Assembly (NCBI GenBank): GCA_016791425.1
Contig: JAEUMQ010000016.1
Location: 367,496-431,495, forward strand
Origin: Hyphomonadaceae bacterium
GTDB lineage: Bacteria > Pseudomonadota > Alphaproteobacteria > Caulobacterales > Aquidulcibacteraceae
Direction: 5' to 3'
DNA: 64,000 bases
Made by a program: the position numbers and the translations under genes. Below the pieces are notes generated by a model, which worked only from the letters and a program-made list of their open reading frames with translations, was not told the DNA's origin and did no database searches. Of this stretch, positions 42,365 to 54,600 are shown in pieces (the first letter of the stretch is position 1; each line of letters begins with the position of its first letter).

Positions 42365-43000
42365 ATGATCATCGCCATCGACGGACCGACCGCCTCGGGC
42401 AAGGGCACCGTGGCCAAGCGCATCGCCGCCCATTACGGGCTCGCCCGCCTCGACACCGGCGCGCTCTATCGCGGCGTCGCGCTCGCGCTGCTTGACGCCG
42501 GCCAGGACCCAAAGGACGTCGCCGCCGCCGAGGCCGCCGCCCGCGCCCTCGATCCCGATGCGATCGACGAAGGCCGCATCCGCACCGTCGAGGTCGGCGA
42601 CGCCGCTTCCATCGTCGCCCAGATGCCGCCCGTCCGCGCCGCGCTCTTCGACCTCCAGCGCCGGTTCGCCCAGGCCCCGCAGGGCGCCGTCCTCGACGGC
42701 CGCGACATCGCGACGGTGATCTGCCCCGACGCCGACGTGAAGCTCTTCGTGACCGCCTCGCTGACGGAGCGCGCCCGCCGCCGCTGGGCCGAGCTTGAAA
42801 AGCTCGGCCAGCCCACCGATCTCGTCGCTCTCACCGCGCTGATCGCCGCCCGCGACAAGCGCGACGCCGAGCGCCCCGAGGCGCCCCTCGTCCAGGCCCC
42901 CGACGCGCACTTGCTCGATACGACCGGCCTCTCTATAGACGAGGCCGCAGCAGCGGCTCGGCGCATCATTGATGCGGCGGTCTCTGGCTCGCATCCCTGA
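42365..43000 (+). CDS. cmk: Cytidylate kinase
   Basis: 211 residues; phosphorylates CMP/dCMP with ATP. P-loop [15 protein letters not shown] at 5-19, then [28 protein letters not shown] (NMP-binding) and RDKRDAER (LID arginines). Start ATG 42365. Followed by rpsA in the order usual for Alphaproteobacteria. Confidence 0.95.
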   Translation: MIIAIDGPTASGKGTVAKRIAAHYGLARLDTGALYRGVALALLDAGQDPKDVAAAEAAARALDPDAIDEGRIRTVEVGDAASIVAQMPPVRAALFDLQRRFAQAPQGAVLDGRDIATVICPDADVKLFVTASLTERARRRWAELEKLGQPTDLVALTALIAARDKRDAERPEAPLVQAPDAHLLDTTGLSIDEAAAAARRIIDAAVSGSHP

Positions 43001-43144
43001 AGCCTTACAAACCCCGGCCGGCCTGATCGCCTGATGGGGCATGTGGGCGGAGGGAAGGCCTCATCCGCCGCCGCATTCGAAATTCTCCAGGACCCGAAGC
43101 GGCCTCCGCGCGGGTTGTCCGACATCGCAAACGGAGCACGACGC

Positions 43145-44854
43145 TTGATTCAGACCGCCTTGAACCCCTCGCGCGACGAGTTCGCCGCCCTTCTGGAAGA
43201 GAGCCTTGGGGCGCGAGGGGCGTTGGAGGGCCGGGTCATCCCGGCGACCGTCATGGCCATGGAGCACGACTTCGTGGTCGTCGATATCGGCCTCAAGACC
43301 GAAGGCCGCATCCCGGTCCGCGAATTCATCAATGACGACGGCAGCGGCGTCCCGAAGGTCGGCGACATCGTCGAGGTCTATCTCGACCGCATCGAGAACG
43401 CGCTGGGCGACGCCGTCGTCAGCCGCGAGAAGGCCCGCCGCGAGGAAGCCTGGACGCGCCTCGAGAAGAACTTCGCCGCCAACGAAGCGGTCATGGGCGC
43501 CATCGTCGGCCGCGTGAAGGGCGGCTTCACCGTCGATCTCGGCGGCGCCAACGCCTTCCTTCCCGGTTCGCAAGTCGACATCCGCCCCGTGCGCGACGTC
43601 GGCCCGCTGATGAACATCAACCAGCCCTTCGCCATCCTCAAGATGGATCGCGCGCGCGGCAACATCGTCGTCTCCCGCCGCGCTGTGCTGGAAGAAAGCC
43701 GCGCCTCCGAACGCGCCGAGATCGTCGGCCAGCTGCAGGAAGGCGAAAAGCGCCGCGGCGTCGTCAAGAACATCACCGATTACGGCGCGTTCGTCGATCT
43801 GGGCGGCATCGACGGCCTCCTCCACGTCACCGACATGAGCTGGAAGCGCGTGTCGCATCCCTCGCAGGTGCTGAACGTCGGCGACGAGGTCGATGTCCAG
43901 ATCATCAAGATCAACCCGGAAACCCAGCGCATTTCGCTCGGCATGAAGCAGCTCATGTCCGATCCCTGGGATGGCGTGGAAGCCAAGTACCCGGTCGACG
44001 GCAGGTTCCAGGGCCGCGTCACCAACATCACCGATTACGGCGCGTTCGTTGAGCTCGAGCCGGGCGTCGAAGGCCTCGTCCACGTCTCCGAGATGAGCTG
44101 GACGAAGAAGAACGCGCACCCCTCGAAGATCCTCTCCACCAGCCAGGAAGTCGATGTGCTCGTGCTCGACGTGGACGGCGAGAAGCGCCGCATCTCGCTC
44201 GGCATTAAGCAGGTCATGGCCAATCCCTGGGACGCCTTCCTCGCCGAGCACCCGGTCGGCTCCGACATCGAAGGCGAGGTGAAGAACATCACCGAGTTCG
44301 GGCTCTTCATCGGCTTGACGCCGGAGCTCGACGGCATGGTGCATCTCTCCGACATCTCCTGGGACGACGCCGGCGAAGCCGCGCTCCAGCGCTTCAACAA
44401 GGGCGATGTGGTGAAGGCCCGCGTGCTCGACGTCGATGTCGAGAAGGAACGCATCAGCCTCGGCATGAAGCAGGCCACCGGCGATCCGGTCGCCGGCGCC
44501 GAATTCCGCCGCGGCCAGGTCCTCACCGTCGAGGTTGTCGAGGTCTCCACCGGCGGCATCGACGTCGCCTTCGGCGAGGGCAACGCGCTGCGCACCTTCA
44601 TCCGCAAGAGCGATCTCTCCCGGGACCGCTCCGAACAGCGCCCCGACCGCTTCGCGGTCGGCGACCGGATCGACGCCATGGTCACGACCTTCGACAAGGC
44701 CTCGCGCCGCGTGTCGCTCTCGATCAAGGCGATGGAGATGGCCGAGGACAAGGAAGCGATCGCGAAGTTCGGCTCCTCCGATTCCGGCGCCTCGCTGGGC
44801 GATATTCTGGGCGCCGCGCTGCGCGAAAAGGGCGGCGGCGGCCAGAAATCCTAA
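43145..44854 (+). CDS. rpsA: 30S ribosomal protein S1
   Basis: 569 residues from a TTG at 43145 with GGAG eight bases upstream. This length matches rhizobial S1. An ATG at 43034 would add 37 residues not seen in the family. Six S1/OB domains are visible, recognised by repeats such as [40 protein letters not shown] and [20 protein letters not shown], each followed by [12 protein letters not shown] ends. S1 binds mRNA leaders and helps initiation. The start choice is inferred. Confidence 0.95.
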   Translation: MIQTALNPSRDEFAALLEESLGARGALEGRVIPATVMAMEHDFVVVDIGLKTEGRIPVREFINDDGSGVPKVGDIVEVYLDRIENALGDAVVSREKARREEAWTRLEKNFAANEAVMGAIVGRVKGGFTVDLGGANAFLPGSQVDIRPVRDVGPLMNINQPFAILKMDRARGNIVVSRRAVLEESRASERAEIVGQLQEGEKRRGVVKNITDYGAFVDLGGIDGLLHVTDMSWKRVSHPSQVLNVGDEVDVQIIKINPETQRISLGMKQLMSDPWDGVEAKYPVDGRFQGRVTNITDYGAFVELEPGVEGLVHVSEMSWTKKNAHPSKILSTSQEVDVLVLDVDGEKRRISLGIKQVMANPWDAFLAEHPVGSDIEGEVKNITEFGLFIGLTPELDGMVHLSDISWDDAGEAALQRFNKGDVVKARVLDVDVEKERISLGMKQATGDPVAGAEFRRGQVLTVEVVEVSTGGIDVAFGEGNALRTFIRKSDLSRDRSEQRPDRFAVGDRIDAMVTTFDKASRRVSLSIKAMEMAEDKEAIAKFGSSDSGASLGDILGAALREKGGGGQKS

Positions 44855-44855
44855 G

Positions 44856-44904
44856 GCCCGACCGCGGCGCGTTTCCCAGGCGTCGGCCGGGTCCGGGCGT
44901 TTTT
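44856..44904 (+). terminator. Possible rpsA terminator
   Basis: GCCCGACC pairs with GGTCCGGGC (one bulge) around a large, partly paired loop and is followed by five T's. Just after the rpsA stop and before ihfB. Confidence 0.4.
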
Positions 44905-44983
44905 CGGTCCGGATTCGGTCGATTTCCTTGGCGTCCGCCGACAACGCAGGGCATGATCTCGCCCCGGTATCGGAGTGCCCTCC

Positions 44984-45346
44984 ATGCTGAGGTCCGAGCT
45001 TGTGCTCCGCATGCAGTCCGAGTTGCGCCATCTCCGCGCGAGCGAGGTGGAGGCGGCTGTTGATGCGCTTCTCGACGCGGTCAGCGCCGCGCTGATCGAC
45101 GGCCGCCGCATCGAGCTGCGCGGCTTCGGCGCCTTCTCCGTTCGTGAGCGCGATCCGCGCGTCGGCCGCAACCCCCGCACCGGCGAGACGGTGTCAGTCG
45201 CGGCCAAGCGCGTTCCGTTTTTCAAGCCGGGCAAGGAATTGCGGAGCAAGGTCAATGACGGCGCGGAAGACGCCGCTCCCCCAGCGCCTGCGCCGCAGAA
45301 AAGTCCGCCAAAGGCCGTTGCAAAGGCAGCCTCTTCCCGCTCCTGA
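44984..45346 (+). CDS. ihfB: Integration host factor beta subunit
   Basis: 120 residues. Start ATG 44984 with CGGAG at eight bases. A GTG three codons earlier is less likely. HU/IHF fold: RSELVLRMQSEL, EVEAAVDALLDAVSAAL, RIELRGFGAFSVRERDPRVG and the DNA-arm RNPRTGETVSVAAKRVPFFK with the intercalating Pro. The C-terminal tail (residues 90-120) is Ala/Pro/Lys-rich, longer than in E. coli (94 residues). Bends DNA. Lies after rpsA as in E. coli and most Alphaproteobacteria. Confidence 0.93.
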   Translation: MLRSELVLRMQSELRHLRASEVEAAVDALLDAVSAALIDGRRIELRGFGAFSVRERDPRVGRNPRTGETVSVAAKRVPFFKPGKELRSKVNDGAEDAAPPAPAPQKSPPKAVAKAASSRS

Positions 45347-45475
45347 AGATCAGCGGCGTTTCCGCCGCAAAGCAGGAGCGGGAGCCGCCGGCCTGAATCC
45401 ATGTGCGCGAAACGCGGAGACTTCCGCGAATCGCGCGACAGGCTCAAGGCCGTGAACCCCTAATCCGAGGACGTC

Positions 45476-45886
45476 ATGCTCAAGGAATTCCGCGATTTCG
45501 CGCTGCGCGGCAGCGTCGTCGATCTGGCCGTCGGCATCATCATCGGCGCCGCCTTCAACGGCATTGTGAACTCGCTGGTCAGCGACGTGATCATGCCCCC
45601 GATCGGCTGGCTCACCGGCGGCATCGACTTCTCCAGCCTCGCCATCACCCTGCCCGCGACGCCGATCACGCCGCCGGGCGCCCCGCCGGTCCAGATCTCC
45701 TACGGCAAGTTCATCAATGCAGTGATCAGCTTCCTGATCGTGGCCTGGGTGATCTTCATGCTGGTGAAGGGCATGAACCAGCTCCGCAAGCAGCAGGCCG
45801 CCCAGCCCGATCCCGTTCCGCCCGGCCCGACCCCCGACCAGGTCCTCCTGACCGAGATCCGCGACCTGCTCAAGTCCCGCTCCTAG
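45476..45886 (+). CDS. mscL: Large-conductance mechanosensitive channel
   Basis: 136 residues. MLKEFRDFALRGSVVDLAVG is the amphipathic helix and first pore helix. GAAFNGIVNSLVSDVIMPPI follows, then a second span (AVISFLIVAWVIFMLVKGMN) and a C-terminal helix (QVLLTEIRDLLKSRS). A pentameric inner-membrane valve opened by tension on osmotic downshock. Confidence 0.96.
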   Translation: MLKEFRDFALRGSVVDLAVGIIIGAAFNGIVNSLVSDVIMPPIGWLTGGIDFSSLAITLPATPITPPGAPPVQISYGKFINAVISFLIVAWVIFMLVKGMNQLRKQQAAQPDPVPPGPTPDQVLLTEIRDLLKSRS

Positions 45887-45906
45887 ACCGCAGGATGGGG
45901 CGGCTT

Positions 45907-45944
45907 CCTCCCCCGTTTACGGGGGAGGTGGTCGCGAAGCGACC
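45907..45944. repeat. Double-hairpin intergenic repeat (family C, copy 1)
   Basis: CCTCCCCCG-TTTA-CGGGGGAGG followed by GGTCGC-GAA-GCGACC. A close copy lies between trpB and trpA at 47918-47961. Between mscL and trpF. Confidence 0.75.
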
Positions 45945-46028
45945 GGAGGGGGCGCGACCACACTCCCGTTGCGCAATCGCCTCCGAAACAATTGTGCACG
46001 CGCAGCATCCGCCTTAGATTTCGCCCCC

Positions 46029-46681
46029 ATGCCGGCGGCCAAGATCTGCGGTTTGACCGCCCAAATTGCCCGCGACGCGGCCCTCGCCGGCGGCGCGCGC
46101 TACCTAGGCTTTGTGTTTTTTCCCAAGAGTCCCAGATACGTGCGCCCTGAAATCGCCGCCGACCTCGCCGCCCCCGCCCGCGGCCGCGCCGACATAGCCG
46201 CCGTCTTCGCCGACCCCACCGACGCCGAGCTCGAGCGCGTCGCCGCCGCCCTCGCGCCCGACTGGATCCAGCTCCACGGCGCCGAGCCCCCAGCCCGCGT
46301 CGCCGAGGCCCGCGCCTTCGCGAAAAAGGGCGTGATCCGCGCTCTCGCCGTCGCCGACGGCGCCGACCTCGCCGCCGCCCGCGATTTCGAGGCGGTCGCC
46401 GACATGCTGCTCTTCGACGCCAAGCCGCCGGCGGGCGCGAGCCGCCCCGGCGGCTACGGCGCCGCCTTCGACTGGCGCATCCTCCAGGGCCGCCGCTTCG
46501 CCCGCCCCTGGTTCCTCGCCGGCGGCCTCACCCCCGACAATGTCGCTGAAGCGATCCGCGTCTCCGGCGCCGAGCTCGTCGATGCCTCCTCCGGCCTCGA
46601 AAGCGCGCCCGGCGTGAAGGACCCCGCCCGCATCGCCGCTTTCCTCCAGGCCGTGCAGCAGCCCGCGATGGAGCGCGCGTA

Positions 46682-46682
<1 letters not shown>
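46029..46682 (+). CDS. trpF: Phosphoribosylanthranilate isomerase
   Basis: 217 residues, TIM barrel. Catalytic Cys in KICGLT (start), [16 protein letters not shown], active-site Asp in [17 protein letters not shown], and phosphate site [10 protein letters not shown] and DASSGLE. Converts PRA to CdRP in tryptophan synthesis. Start ATG 46029, stop overlaps trpB (TAATG). Confidence 0.95.
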
Positions 46683-47896
<1,214 letters not shown>

Positions 47897-47917
47897 CCTT
47901 GCAGGACCTGGCGCCTT

Positions 47918-47961
47918 CCTCCCCCGTTCACGGGGGAGGTGTCGCGAGCATCGCTCGCGAC
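47918..47961. repeat. Double-hairpin intergenic repeat (family C, copy 2)
   Basis: CCTCCCCCG-TTCA-CGGGGGAGG then GTCGCGAGC-ATC-GCTCGCGAC. Lies inside the trpB-trpA transcript, where it may affect mRNA processing or the TrpB:TrpA ratio. Confidence 0.75.
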
Positions 47962-47978
47962 GGTGGGGGTGCGACGCG

Positions 47979-48809
47979 ATGAGCCGTCTGGAGTCGACCT
48001 TCGCGCGCCTCAAGCAGGAAGGCCGCGCCGGCCTCGTCGCTTACGTCATGGCGCATGATCCGGATGCGGAGCATTGCTCCGAGATCCTCCGCGCGCTCCC
48101 GAACGCCGGCGCCGACATCATCGAGCTCGGCTTTCCCTTCACCGATCCGATGGCCGACGGCCCCTCCATCCAGCGCGCCGGCCGCCGCGCGCTCGAAGCC
48201 GGCGGCTCGCTCAGCAATACGCTCGCCCTCGTCGCGCGCTTCCGCGAAGCGAATGCGACGACGCCCCTCATTCTCATGGGCTATCTCAATCCGGTGGAGC
48301 AGATGGGCTACGCGACCTTCGCCGCCGCCGCCCGCCAGGCCGGCGTGGACGGCGCGATCATCGTCGATGCCCCGCCCGAAGAGGATCGCGAGGTCCGCAC
48401 AGCCCTCGCGAGCGAAGGCCTCCCCCTCATCCGGCTCGCCACGCCCACCAGCGATGCAGCGCGCCTGCAGAAGATCACGGATGGCGCCGCCGGCTTTCTC
48501 TACTATGTTTCCCTCACCGGCGTGACCGGCGCCCGGAGCGTCGCCGCCGACGAGGTGAAAGCGGCCATGACGCGTCTGCGGCGCGCAACCGATTTGCCCA
48601 TCGCCGTCGGCTTCGGCGTGCGTGAGCCTACGGCCGCCGCCGCCATCGCCAGGGTCGCCGACGCGGTCGTCGTCGGCTCCGCGATCGTGGACGAGGTCGC
48701 CGCCGCGATCGACGCCGGCAAGCCGCACGAAGCGCCCGCCCGCGTCGCCGCCAAGGTCAGGGAATTGAGCGAAGCTGTCCGCAGCGCCCGCATCGGAGTC
48801 GAGGCATGA
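47979..48809 (+). CDS. trpA: Tryptophan synthase alpha subunit
   Basis: 276 residues, TIM barrel. Catalytic Glu in [19 protein letters not shown] and catalytic Asp in the same stretch, [45 protein letters not shown], and phosphate site VGFGVREP. Cleaves indole-glycerol phosphate. Ends in ATGA overlap with accD. Confidence 0.96.
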   Translation: MSRLESTFARLKQEGRAGLVAYVMAHDPDAEHCSEILRALPNAGADIIELGFPFTDPMADGPSIQRAGRRALEAGGSLSNTLALVARFREANATTPLILMGYLNPVEQMGYATFAAAARQAGVDGAIIVDAPPEEDREVRTALASEGLPLIRLATPTSDAARLQKITDGAAGFLYYVSLTGVTGARSVAADEVKAAMTRLRRATDLPIAVGFGVREPTAAAAIARVADAVVVGSAIVDEVAAAIDAGKPHEAPARVAAKVRELSEAVRSARIGVEA

Positions 48810-49807
48810 ATTGGCTTTCCAATTTCGCGCGCCCCGGCGTGAAGAAGGAGAAGAAGGTCGAGGTCGTCGAGGACAAGCGCGAGACCCCGGACAATCTCTG
48901 GATCAAGTGCCCCGTCTCCGGCGAGCTCGTCTTCCGCAGCGATCTTGAGGCCGCCCACTGGGTGACGCCCGCCGGCTTCCACATGCGCATCGGCGCCGAG
49001 CCGCGCTTCAAGCAGCTCTTTGACGACCAGCGCTGGACGTTGCTGCCGGCGCCGAAAGTCCCGCTCGATCCGATCAAGTTCAAGGACGACAAGAAATACG
49101 TCGATCGCCTGAAGGCCGCGAAGGCGAAATCTCCGAAGGCGGAAGATTGCATGACCGCCGCCGCCGGCGAGATCGGCGCCCGCCCGGCCGTCGTGCTCGT
49201 GCAGGATTTCGACTTCATGGGCGGCTCGCTCGGCATGGCCGCCGGCGAAGCCTTCATCTCCGCCGCGCACGCCGCCGTTGAGCGCGACGCCGCGCTTGTC
49301 TGCTTCACCGCCTCAGGCGGCGCGCGCATGCAGGAGGGCATCCTCTCGCTCATGCAGATGGCGCGCACCACGTCCGCCGTGCAGGAGCTCAACGACGCGG
49401 GCCTCCCCTACATCGTCGTGCTCACCGACCCAACCACCGGCGGCGTCACCGCCTCCTATGCGATGCTCGGCGACGTCCACATCGCCGAGCCCGGCGCGCT
49501 CATCGGCTTCGCGGGCCCCCGCGTCATCGAGCAGACCATCCGCCAGAAGCTCCCGGAAGGCTTCCAGCGCGCCGAATATCTCCTCTCCAAGGGCATGGTC
49601 GATATGGTGCTCGACCGCCGCCAGATCCGCGACACGCTGGCCGTGCTGCTCAACATCCTGATGTCCAAGCGCGCCGCGATCGCCCGTCCGCTGCCGAAGC
49701 CCGTCGCCCAGGAAGCGTTCGCGCCGGAGGTGGAGGCGCCGCGCCTGCCCGCCGCCGCCGCGCGCGCCAAGCCGCAGCCCAAGCCCCGCGCCAAAGCCGC
49801 CGAATGA
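48806..49807 (+). CDS. accD: Acetyl-CoA carboxylase carboxyltransferase subunit beta
   Basis: 333 residues. Core SSU blocks: [54 protein letters not shown], and [20 protein letters not shown]. The N-terminal zinc ribbon is degenerate: one Cys ([10 protein letters not shown]) instead of four, as in several Alphaproteobacteria. A Pro/Ala/Lys tail runs from about residue 285. Transfers carboxyl from biotin to acetyl-CoA for fatty-acid synthesis. Overlaps trpA. Confidence 0.95.
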   Translation: MNWLSNFARPGVKKEKKVEVVEDKRETPDNLWIKCPVSGELVFRSDLEAAHWVTPAGFHMRIGAEPRFKQLFDDQRWTLLPAPKVPLDPIKFKDDKKYVDRLKAAKAKSPKAEDCMTAAAGEIGARPAVVLVQDFDFMGGSLGMAAGEAFISAAHAAVERDAALVCFTASGGARMQEGILSLMQMARTTSAVQELNDAGLPYIVVLTDPTTGGVTASYAMLGDVHIAEPGALIGFAGPRVIEQTIRQKLPEGFQRAEYLLSKGMVDMVLDRRQIRDTLAVLLNILMSKRAAIARPLPKPVAQEAFAPEVEAPRLPAAAARAKPQPKPRAKAAE

Positions 49808-49822
49808 CATTGGCCCGCTAGA

Positions 49823-51088
49823 TTGGACCCCGTTCAGGACCGTCTGGACGCTGACTTCGGGCCGGAATTCGCGCCTTATGCCGGGCGCGGCGGCGACTTC
49901 GATCTTCAGCCCCTCCGCGCCGCGCTCGCGCGCCTCGGCGATCCGCATGCGCGCCTGCCCCCGACCTTCCACGTCGCCGGCACCAACGGCAAAGGCTCCA
50001 CCTGCGCCTTCCTCGCCGCGATCTGCGAGGCCGCCGGCCTGCGCGCGCACGCCTTCACCAAGCCGCACCTTCTCTACACCCGCGAGCGCGTCCGCCTCGC
50101 CAATGCTCCGGTTACGGACGAGCTCTTCCTCGCCGCGATCGACCGCGTCGCCGCGCTCGCCATGCCGCTGCGACATTTCGAGGCCCAGCTTGCCGCCGCC
50201 TTCCTGATGTTCGCCGAGACCCCCGCCGACGCGCTCATCCTCGAGACCGGCATGGGCGGAACCCTCGACGCCACCAACGTCATCGCGCGTCCCGCCGCCG
50301 CCATCATCACGCCGGTCGATATCGATCACACCGCCGCGCTGGGCGCGACCCTCGCCGAGATCGCCGCGCACAAGGCCGGCATCGTCAAGCCGGGCGCGCC
50401 CGTCATCGTCGCGCGCCAGAAGCCCGACGCGCTGAACGTCATCGAGCATCGCGCCGAGGCGCTCGACGCGCCGACCTACAGCCTCGGCCTCGAATGGGAC
50501 GCGTTCGCCGCCAACGGACGCATGGTCTTCCAGACCGCCGACGCGTTGCTGGATCTGCCGCTTCCTGCGCTGCTCGGGCGCCACCAGATCGAAAACGCCG
50601 GCGCCGCGATCATGGCGCTGCGCGCGCCCGGCCATGCATTGAGCGGCGATCCCCGCATCACCGACGACGCCATCGCGGCCGGCGTCCAAAGCGCCTTCCT
50701 GCCCGCGCGCCTGCAGCGCTTGCGCGACGAGACCTGGCTCGACGGCGCCCACAATCCCGCCGGCGCGCACGCGCTCGCCGCCGCGCTCAAGGAGCTCGAC
50801 GCCCGCGCGCCGCGCCCCACGATCCTCATCGTCGGCATTCTTGCCCGCAAGGACGCGCCCGGCATCCTCGCCGCGCTGCGTGACGCCGCCGGCGATCTCA
50901 TCGCCATTCCAATCCGGAACGAACAACACGTCGCCCAGAGCGACCTCGCGCACATCGCAGCCTCGCTCGGCTACGCCGCGCGCACGGCTTCATCCTTGCA
51001 GGAAGCGATCGCTCAGGCTCACGGCGCCCGCATCGTCATCTGCGGCTCTCTCGCCCTCGCCGCCGAAGCGCTGCAACTCCAACCTTGA
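49823..51088 (+). CDS. folC: Dihydrofolate/folylpolyglutamate synthase
   Basis: 421 residues from a TTG at 49823 (no better start in frame downstream near the domain). P-loop HVAGTNGKGSTCAFL, FTKPHLLYTRERVRL, LETGMGGTLDATN, ITPVDIDHTAALG, HKAGIVKPG, and LDGAHNPAGA. Adds glutamate to dihydropteroate and folates. Follows accD as usual in Alphaproteobacteria. The start codon is the least certain part. Confidence 0.93.
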   Translation: MDPVQDRLDADFGPEFAPYAGRGGDFDLQPLRAALARLGDPHARLPPTFHVAGTNGKGSTCAFLAAICEAAGLRAHAFTKPHLLYTRERVRLANAPVTDELFLAAIDRVAALAMPLRHFEAQLAAAFLMFAETPADALILETGMGGTLDATNVIARPAAAIITPVDIDHTAALGATLAEIAAHKAGIVKPGAPVIVARQKPDALNVIEHRAEALDAPTYSLGLEWDAFAANGRMVFQTADALLDLPLPALLGRHQIENAGAAIMALRAPGHALSGDPRITDDAIAAGVQSAFLPARLQRLRDETWLDGAHNPAGAHALAAALKELDARAPRPTILIVGILARKDAPGILAALRDAAGDLIAIPIRNEQHVAQSDLAHIAASLGYAARTASSLQEAIAQAHGARIVICGSLALAAEALQLQP

Positions 51089-51228
51089 AGCACGACGCGC
51101 TCTCCCTCCTTGCGGGGGGGGGGCGATGTTACATACCGAAGCGCTGCTGAAGAGGGGCGCCGCCACAACCCCTCCTCACGTCCAGCCTAAGGGAATGATC
51201 CGCTTCCGGACGAAGAAGTCCCTTGCGC

Positions 51229-51549
51229 TCACACCGTCTCGTTCAGCCATTCCACGATCTTCGACTTTGGCATCGCGCCGACCTTCGTCGCCGCGACCTT
51301 CCCGTCCTTGAACACCATGAGCGTCGGGATGCCGCGCACGCCGTAGCGTTGCGGGGTCGTGGGATTGTCGTCGATATTGAGCTTGGCGATCGTCACGCGG
51401 CCGTTCATTTCGCCCGCGATCTCTTCGAGCGCCGGTCCGATCTGCTTGCACGGCCCGCACCATTCGGCCCAGAAATCGACCAGCACGGGGCCGCTCGCCT
51501 TGAGCACGTCCCCTTCGAAACTGTCGTCCGTGACCTTTTGCGTGGTCAT
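51229..51549 (-). CDS. trxA: Thioredoxin
   Basis: 106 residues. Active site [19 protein letters not shown] (CGPC), cis-Pro in [12 protein letters not shown]. The start at 51549 (MTTQKVTDD) is chosen over longer frames. General disulphide reductase. Downstream of addA on the same strand, convergent with folC. Confidence 0.96.
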   Translation of the reverse strand: MTTQKVTDDSFEGDVLKASGPVLVDFWAEWCGPCKQIGPALEEIAGEMNGRVTIAKLNIDDNPTTPQRYGVRGIPTLMVFKDGKVAATKVGAMPKSKIVEWLNETV

Positions 51550-51628
51550 GCGATACTCCTGACCTTCCAAGCCTAATAAACTTATGCCGACCCAAAGTCG
51601 CATGCCGACCTAAGGCCGATGCGAACAA

Positions 51629-51647
51629 GGCCCCCAGATGTGGGGCC
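51629..51647 (-). terminator. Hairpin downstream of addA
   Basis: GGCCCC-CAGATGT-GGGGCC, 6-bp GC stem, followed on the minus strand by TTGTT. About 25 nt past the addA stop, before the trxA start. Confidence 0.5.
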
Positions 51648-51672
51648 TCCCCGATGCGCCTTCAACAGCCTT

Positions 51673-54600
51673 TCATGCAACGTCGCCAGCAAAGAATTCG
51701 TCAAGCGCCGCCTTGAGCCGCGCAGGCGGCAGCCTAGTGAGCGCCGGCCTCTCGGTCCAGAGAAGCGCACAGCTGATCGTCCGCTTCGGGAAGATCTGCG
51801 CCAGCACTTCGCGATAGAGCGCCATCTGCAGCACATACGCGTCCGGCGCATCGGCCGGATCGATCGGCGCCGGCCGGTCCGACTTGAAATCGAGGATCTC
51901 CACGCCGTCCGGCCGCACCACGAGGCGATCGACGATGCCGCGCACGCGCCGCCCGCGCACCATCCCGACGATCGGCGCCTCGGGCCTGCTGTCGCGCCCG
52001 AACAGCGCCGCGAACGCCGGGTCGTTCACGATGCCGAGAGTCTCCTTCACCAGCGGCGCGATCTCATCGCCCGCAGCGCCCTGCCGCGTCAGCCACGCTT
52101 CCGCCGCGCCGGCCCGATCGGCTTGCGGCAGAGCCGGCAAACGCTGCATCAGCCCATGGATGAAAAGTCCGCGCCGATAGCGCGCTGCATCCTTGCGCAG
52201 CGGCGAAAAGGCCGGCGACGGATCCTTCAGCTTCGACGGCGCGACGCCATCCGCGCGCGCCTTGGGCGCAAGCGCCGTGCGCGCCCATGCCGGAATCGCG
52301 ACCGACGCATCGCCCCGCGGCGCGCGCGTCTCCGCCCGCAGCGCCTCTCCGAACGCAGAGCCCTTGCCCCACGGCGTCTCGATCTCGCTCCCGAGCGCGC
52401 GCAGGGCCTCTCCCACCAGCGGGTGCCACGCATCCGGCGCCGCGCCGGTTTTGTAGCGCCCATCGTCATAGCCGCACACGATGAGCCGATCGCGCGCCCG
52501 CGTCATCGCCACATAAAGCAGCCGCAGATGCTCCTGTTCCGTGCGCCGCACCGCCTCCGCCCGCGCGGCGGCGCTCACGACATCGTCATCGCGCTTGGTC
52601 ACCGAAACGACGGGCCCCTCATCGGTCATGAACACGCAATCGTCGATCCGCCCCACCGCCGGCCCGGTCGTGTCGGGCAGGAACACCACCGGCGCCTCGA
52701 GCCCCTTCGCGCCATGCACCGTCATCACGCGCACGGCGTTCCCCGCCTCCTCCATCTCGCGCTTGACCTCGACCTCCTCCGCATCGATCTGCGCCAGGAA
52801 CCCGCGCAGCGTGGCGGCCCCGCGCCGATGCGCATCGAGCGCCCGCGCCAGCAATTCCTCCACCGGATCGCGCGCCTCTTCTCCGAGCCGTGCGAACAGG
52901 CGCTCCCAGCCCGAGCGCCCCTCACCATCGAGGCTCTCCAGCGCCCATGAGACAAGCGCATGCGGCCCATCGCCCCTGTGATCCTCCGTAAGCTGACGAA
53001 CGAAATCCCGCGCCTGCGCGTATTTCCCGTCCGTGCGCGCCATCAGCCGCTCCAGCAGCGACTGCTTCTCGCGTCCCTGCGCCAGCGGCAGGATGTCCTC
53101 GTTGTCGTCGGTGAGCCCGATCCACGGCCCCTTGATGAGGCACGCCAGCGAAAGATCGTCGCCCGGATCGGCCGCCACGCGCAGCAGCGTGAGGCAATCC
53201 TCGACCGCAAGCTCGTCCTTGAGGATCATACGGTCCGCACCCGCCACCGGCAGCCCCGCGCGCTTGAACGCCTTCAGCACCTGCCGGAAGAGCGGCCCGC
53301 GCGACCGCACCAGCACCAGCACGTCGCCCGCGTGCATCGCCCGCAGCCCGCTCCTGCCTTGCGCGTCCTTGTCCCAGACGCCTTGCCCTTCCTCGATCCA
53401 CGCCTTCGTCCGCGCCGCGATCTCTTTCGCAAGCTTCACCGGCGCGGTCTCTTCGCCCTCCATGTCGAGCGGCGCATCCCACGGCCGCGCCTCGCGCTTC
53501 GCCGCCCGCGGCGCCAGCGGCCACCACTCGACGCGCCCCTGCTCCTCCGCGCGCTTGGCCGTGTGCACGAGCACGTCGTGCATGCCCGCCGCGTCGCCGC
53601 CCAGCGGCTTGCCCTCGAACGTCTTGTCCACCGCCGCCAGCACCCCCGGCGTCGAACGGAACGACATCTCCAGATTATGCGCCGCGAACCCCATCTCCGC
53701 CGCGCTCGCCTTGATCGAAAGTCTCTGCGCCTGCGCCAGGAAGCCTTCGGGATCCGCGCCCTGGAACGAATAGATGCTCTGCTTGTGGTCGCCGACCGCG
53801 AACACCGTGCGGATGAGCGTCCGCGCCCCCGCGCCGGCGAAGAACTCTTCCTGCAGCGGCGCCAGGAGCTCCCATTGCTTCGGGCTCGTGTCCTGCCCTT
53901 CGTCGATGAGGATGTGATCGACCCCGCCGTCGAGCTTGTGCAGCACCCACGCCGCCGCGCTGGAGCGCGTCAGCAGCGCATGCGCCCGCTCGATCAAATC
54001 CGCAAAATCCAGCGCCCCGGTCCGCGCCTTGGCCTCCGCGTACGCCCCATCGAGCTTCAATCCCAATGTCAAAGCCGCCGCCGCTTCCTGCGCGCGCTCC
54101 CAGCGCCGCACGCCGTCTCGCGCCGCGAACACGCGCGCGCCCGCGTCCGCGAACAGCTCCCCGATCCACGGCTCGGCCTTGCACACCTTGTTCGTCGGCG
54201 CCTTCGCCTCGCCGTTCTCCTTCACGAACGCCTCGCACAGCGCCTCCAGCGCCCGCGGACCATCCTTCAGCCCCAGCGCCGCCTCCAGCTTCTCCGCCAG
54301 CTTCACGTCGTTGGGCGAGCTCTCCCCCAGCACCACGATCGCGCGCCGCACCGCCCCCCAATCGATCGCACGCACGCACGCCGCGATCAGCATCTCCGCG
54401 CTTTCCCGCGCTCCGTGCCGATCGGCGATGAAGCGCCGCGCCGCTTCCGAGCCCTGCCGCGCCTCCACGAACGCGCGCATCTCCACGCGATCCTCCAGGA
54501 TCCGCGCCAGCGCCTTCTGCAACCGGTCTTCGTGCAGCCGCGCCGCCATGACCCCGAACGCCGCCCGCTCCTCCGCGCCATCGACCGCATGGCGCATCGC

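Noticed and set aside
43034..43144. ATG 43034 as rpsA start
   Set aside because: It adds 37 residues not typical of S1 and lacks a good ribosome site. TTG 43145 has GGAG at proper spacing and gives the usual length.
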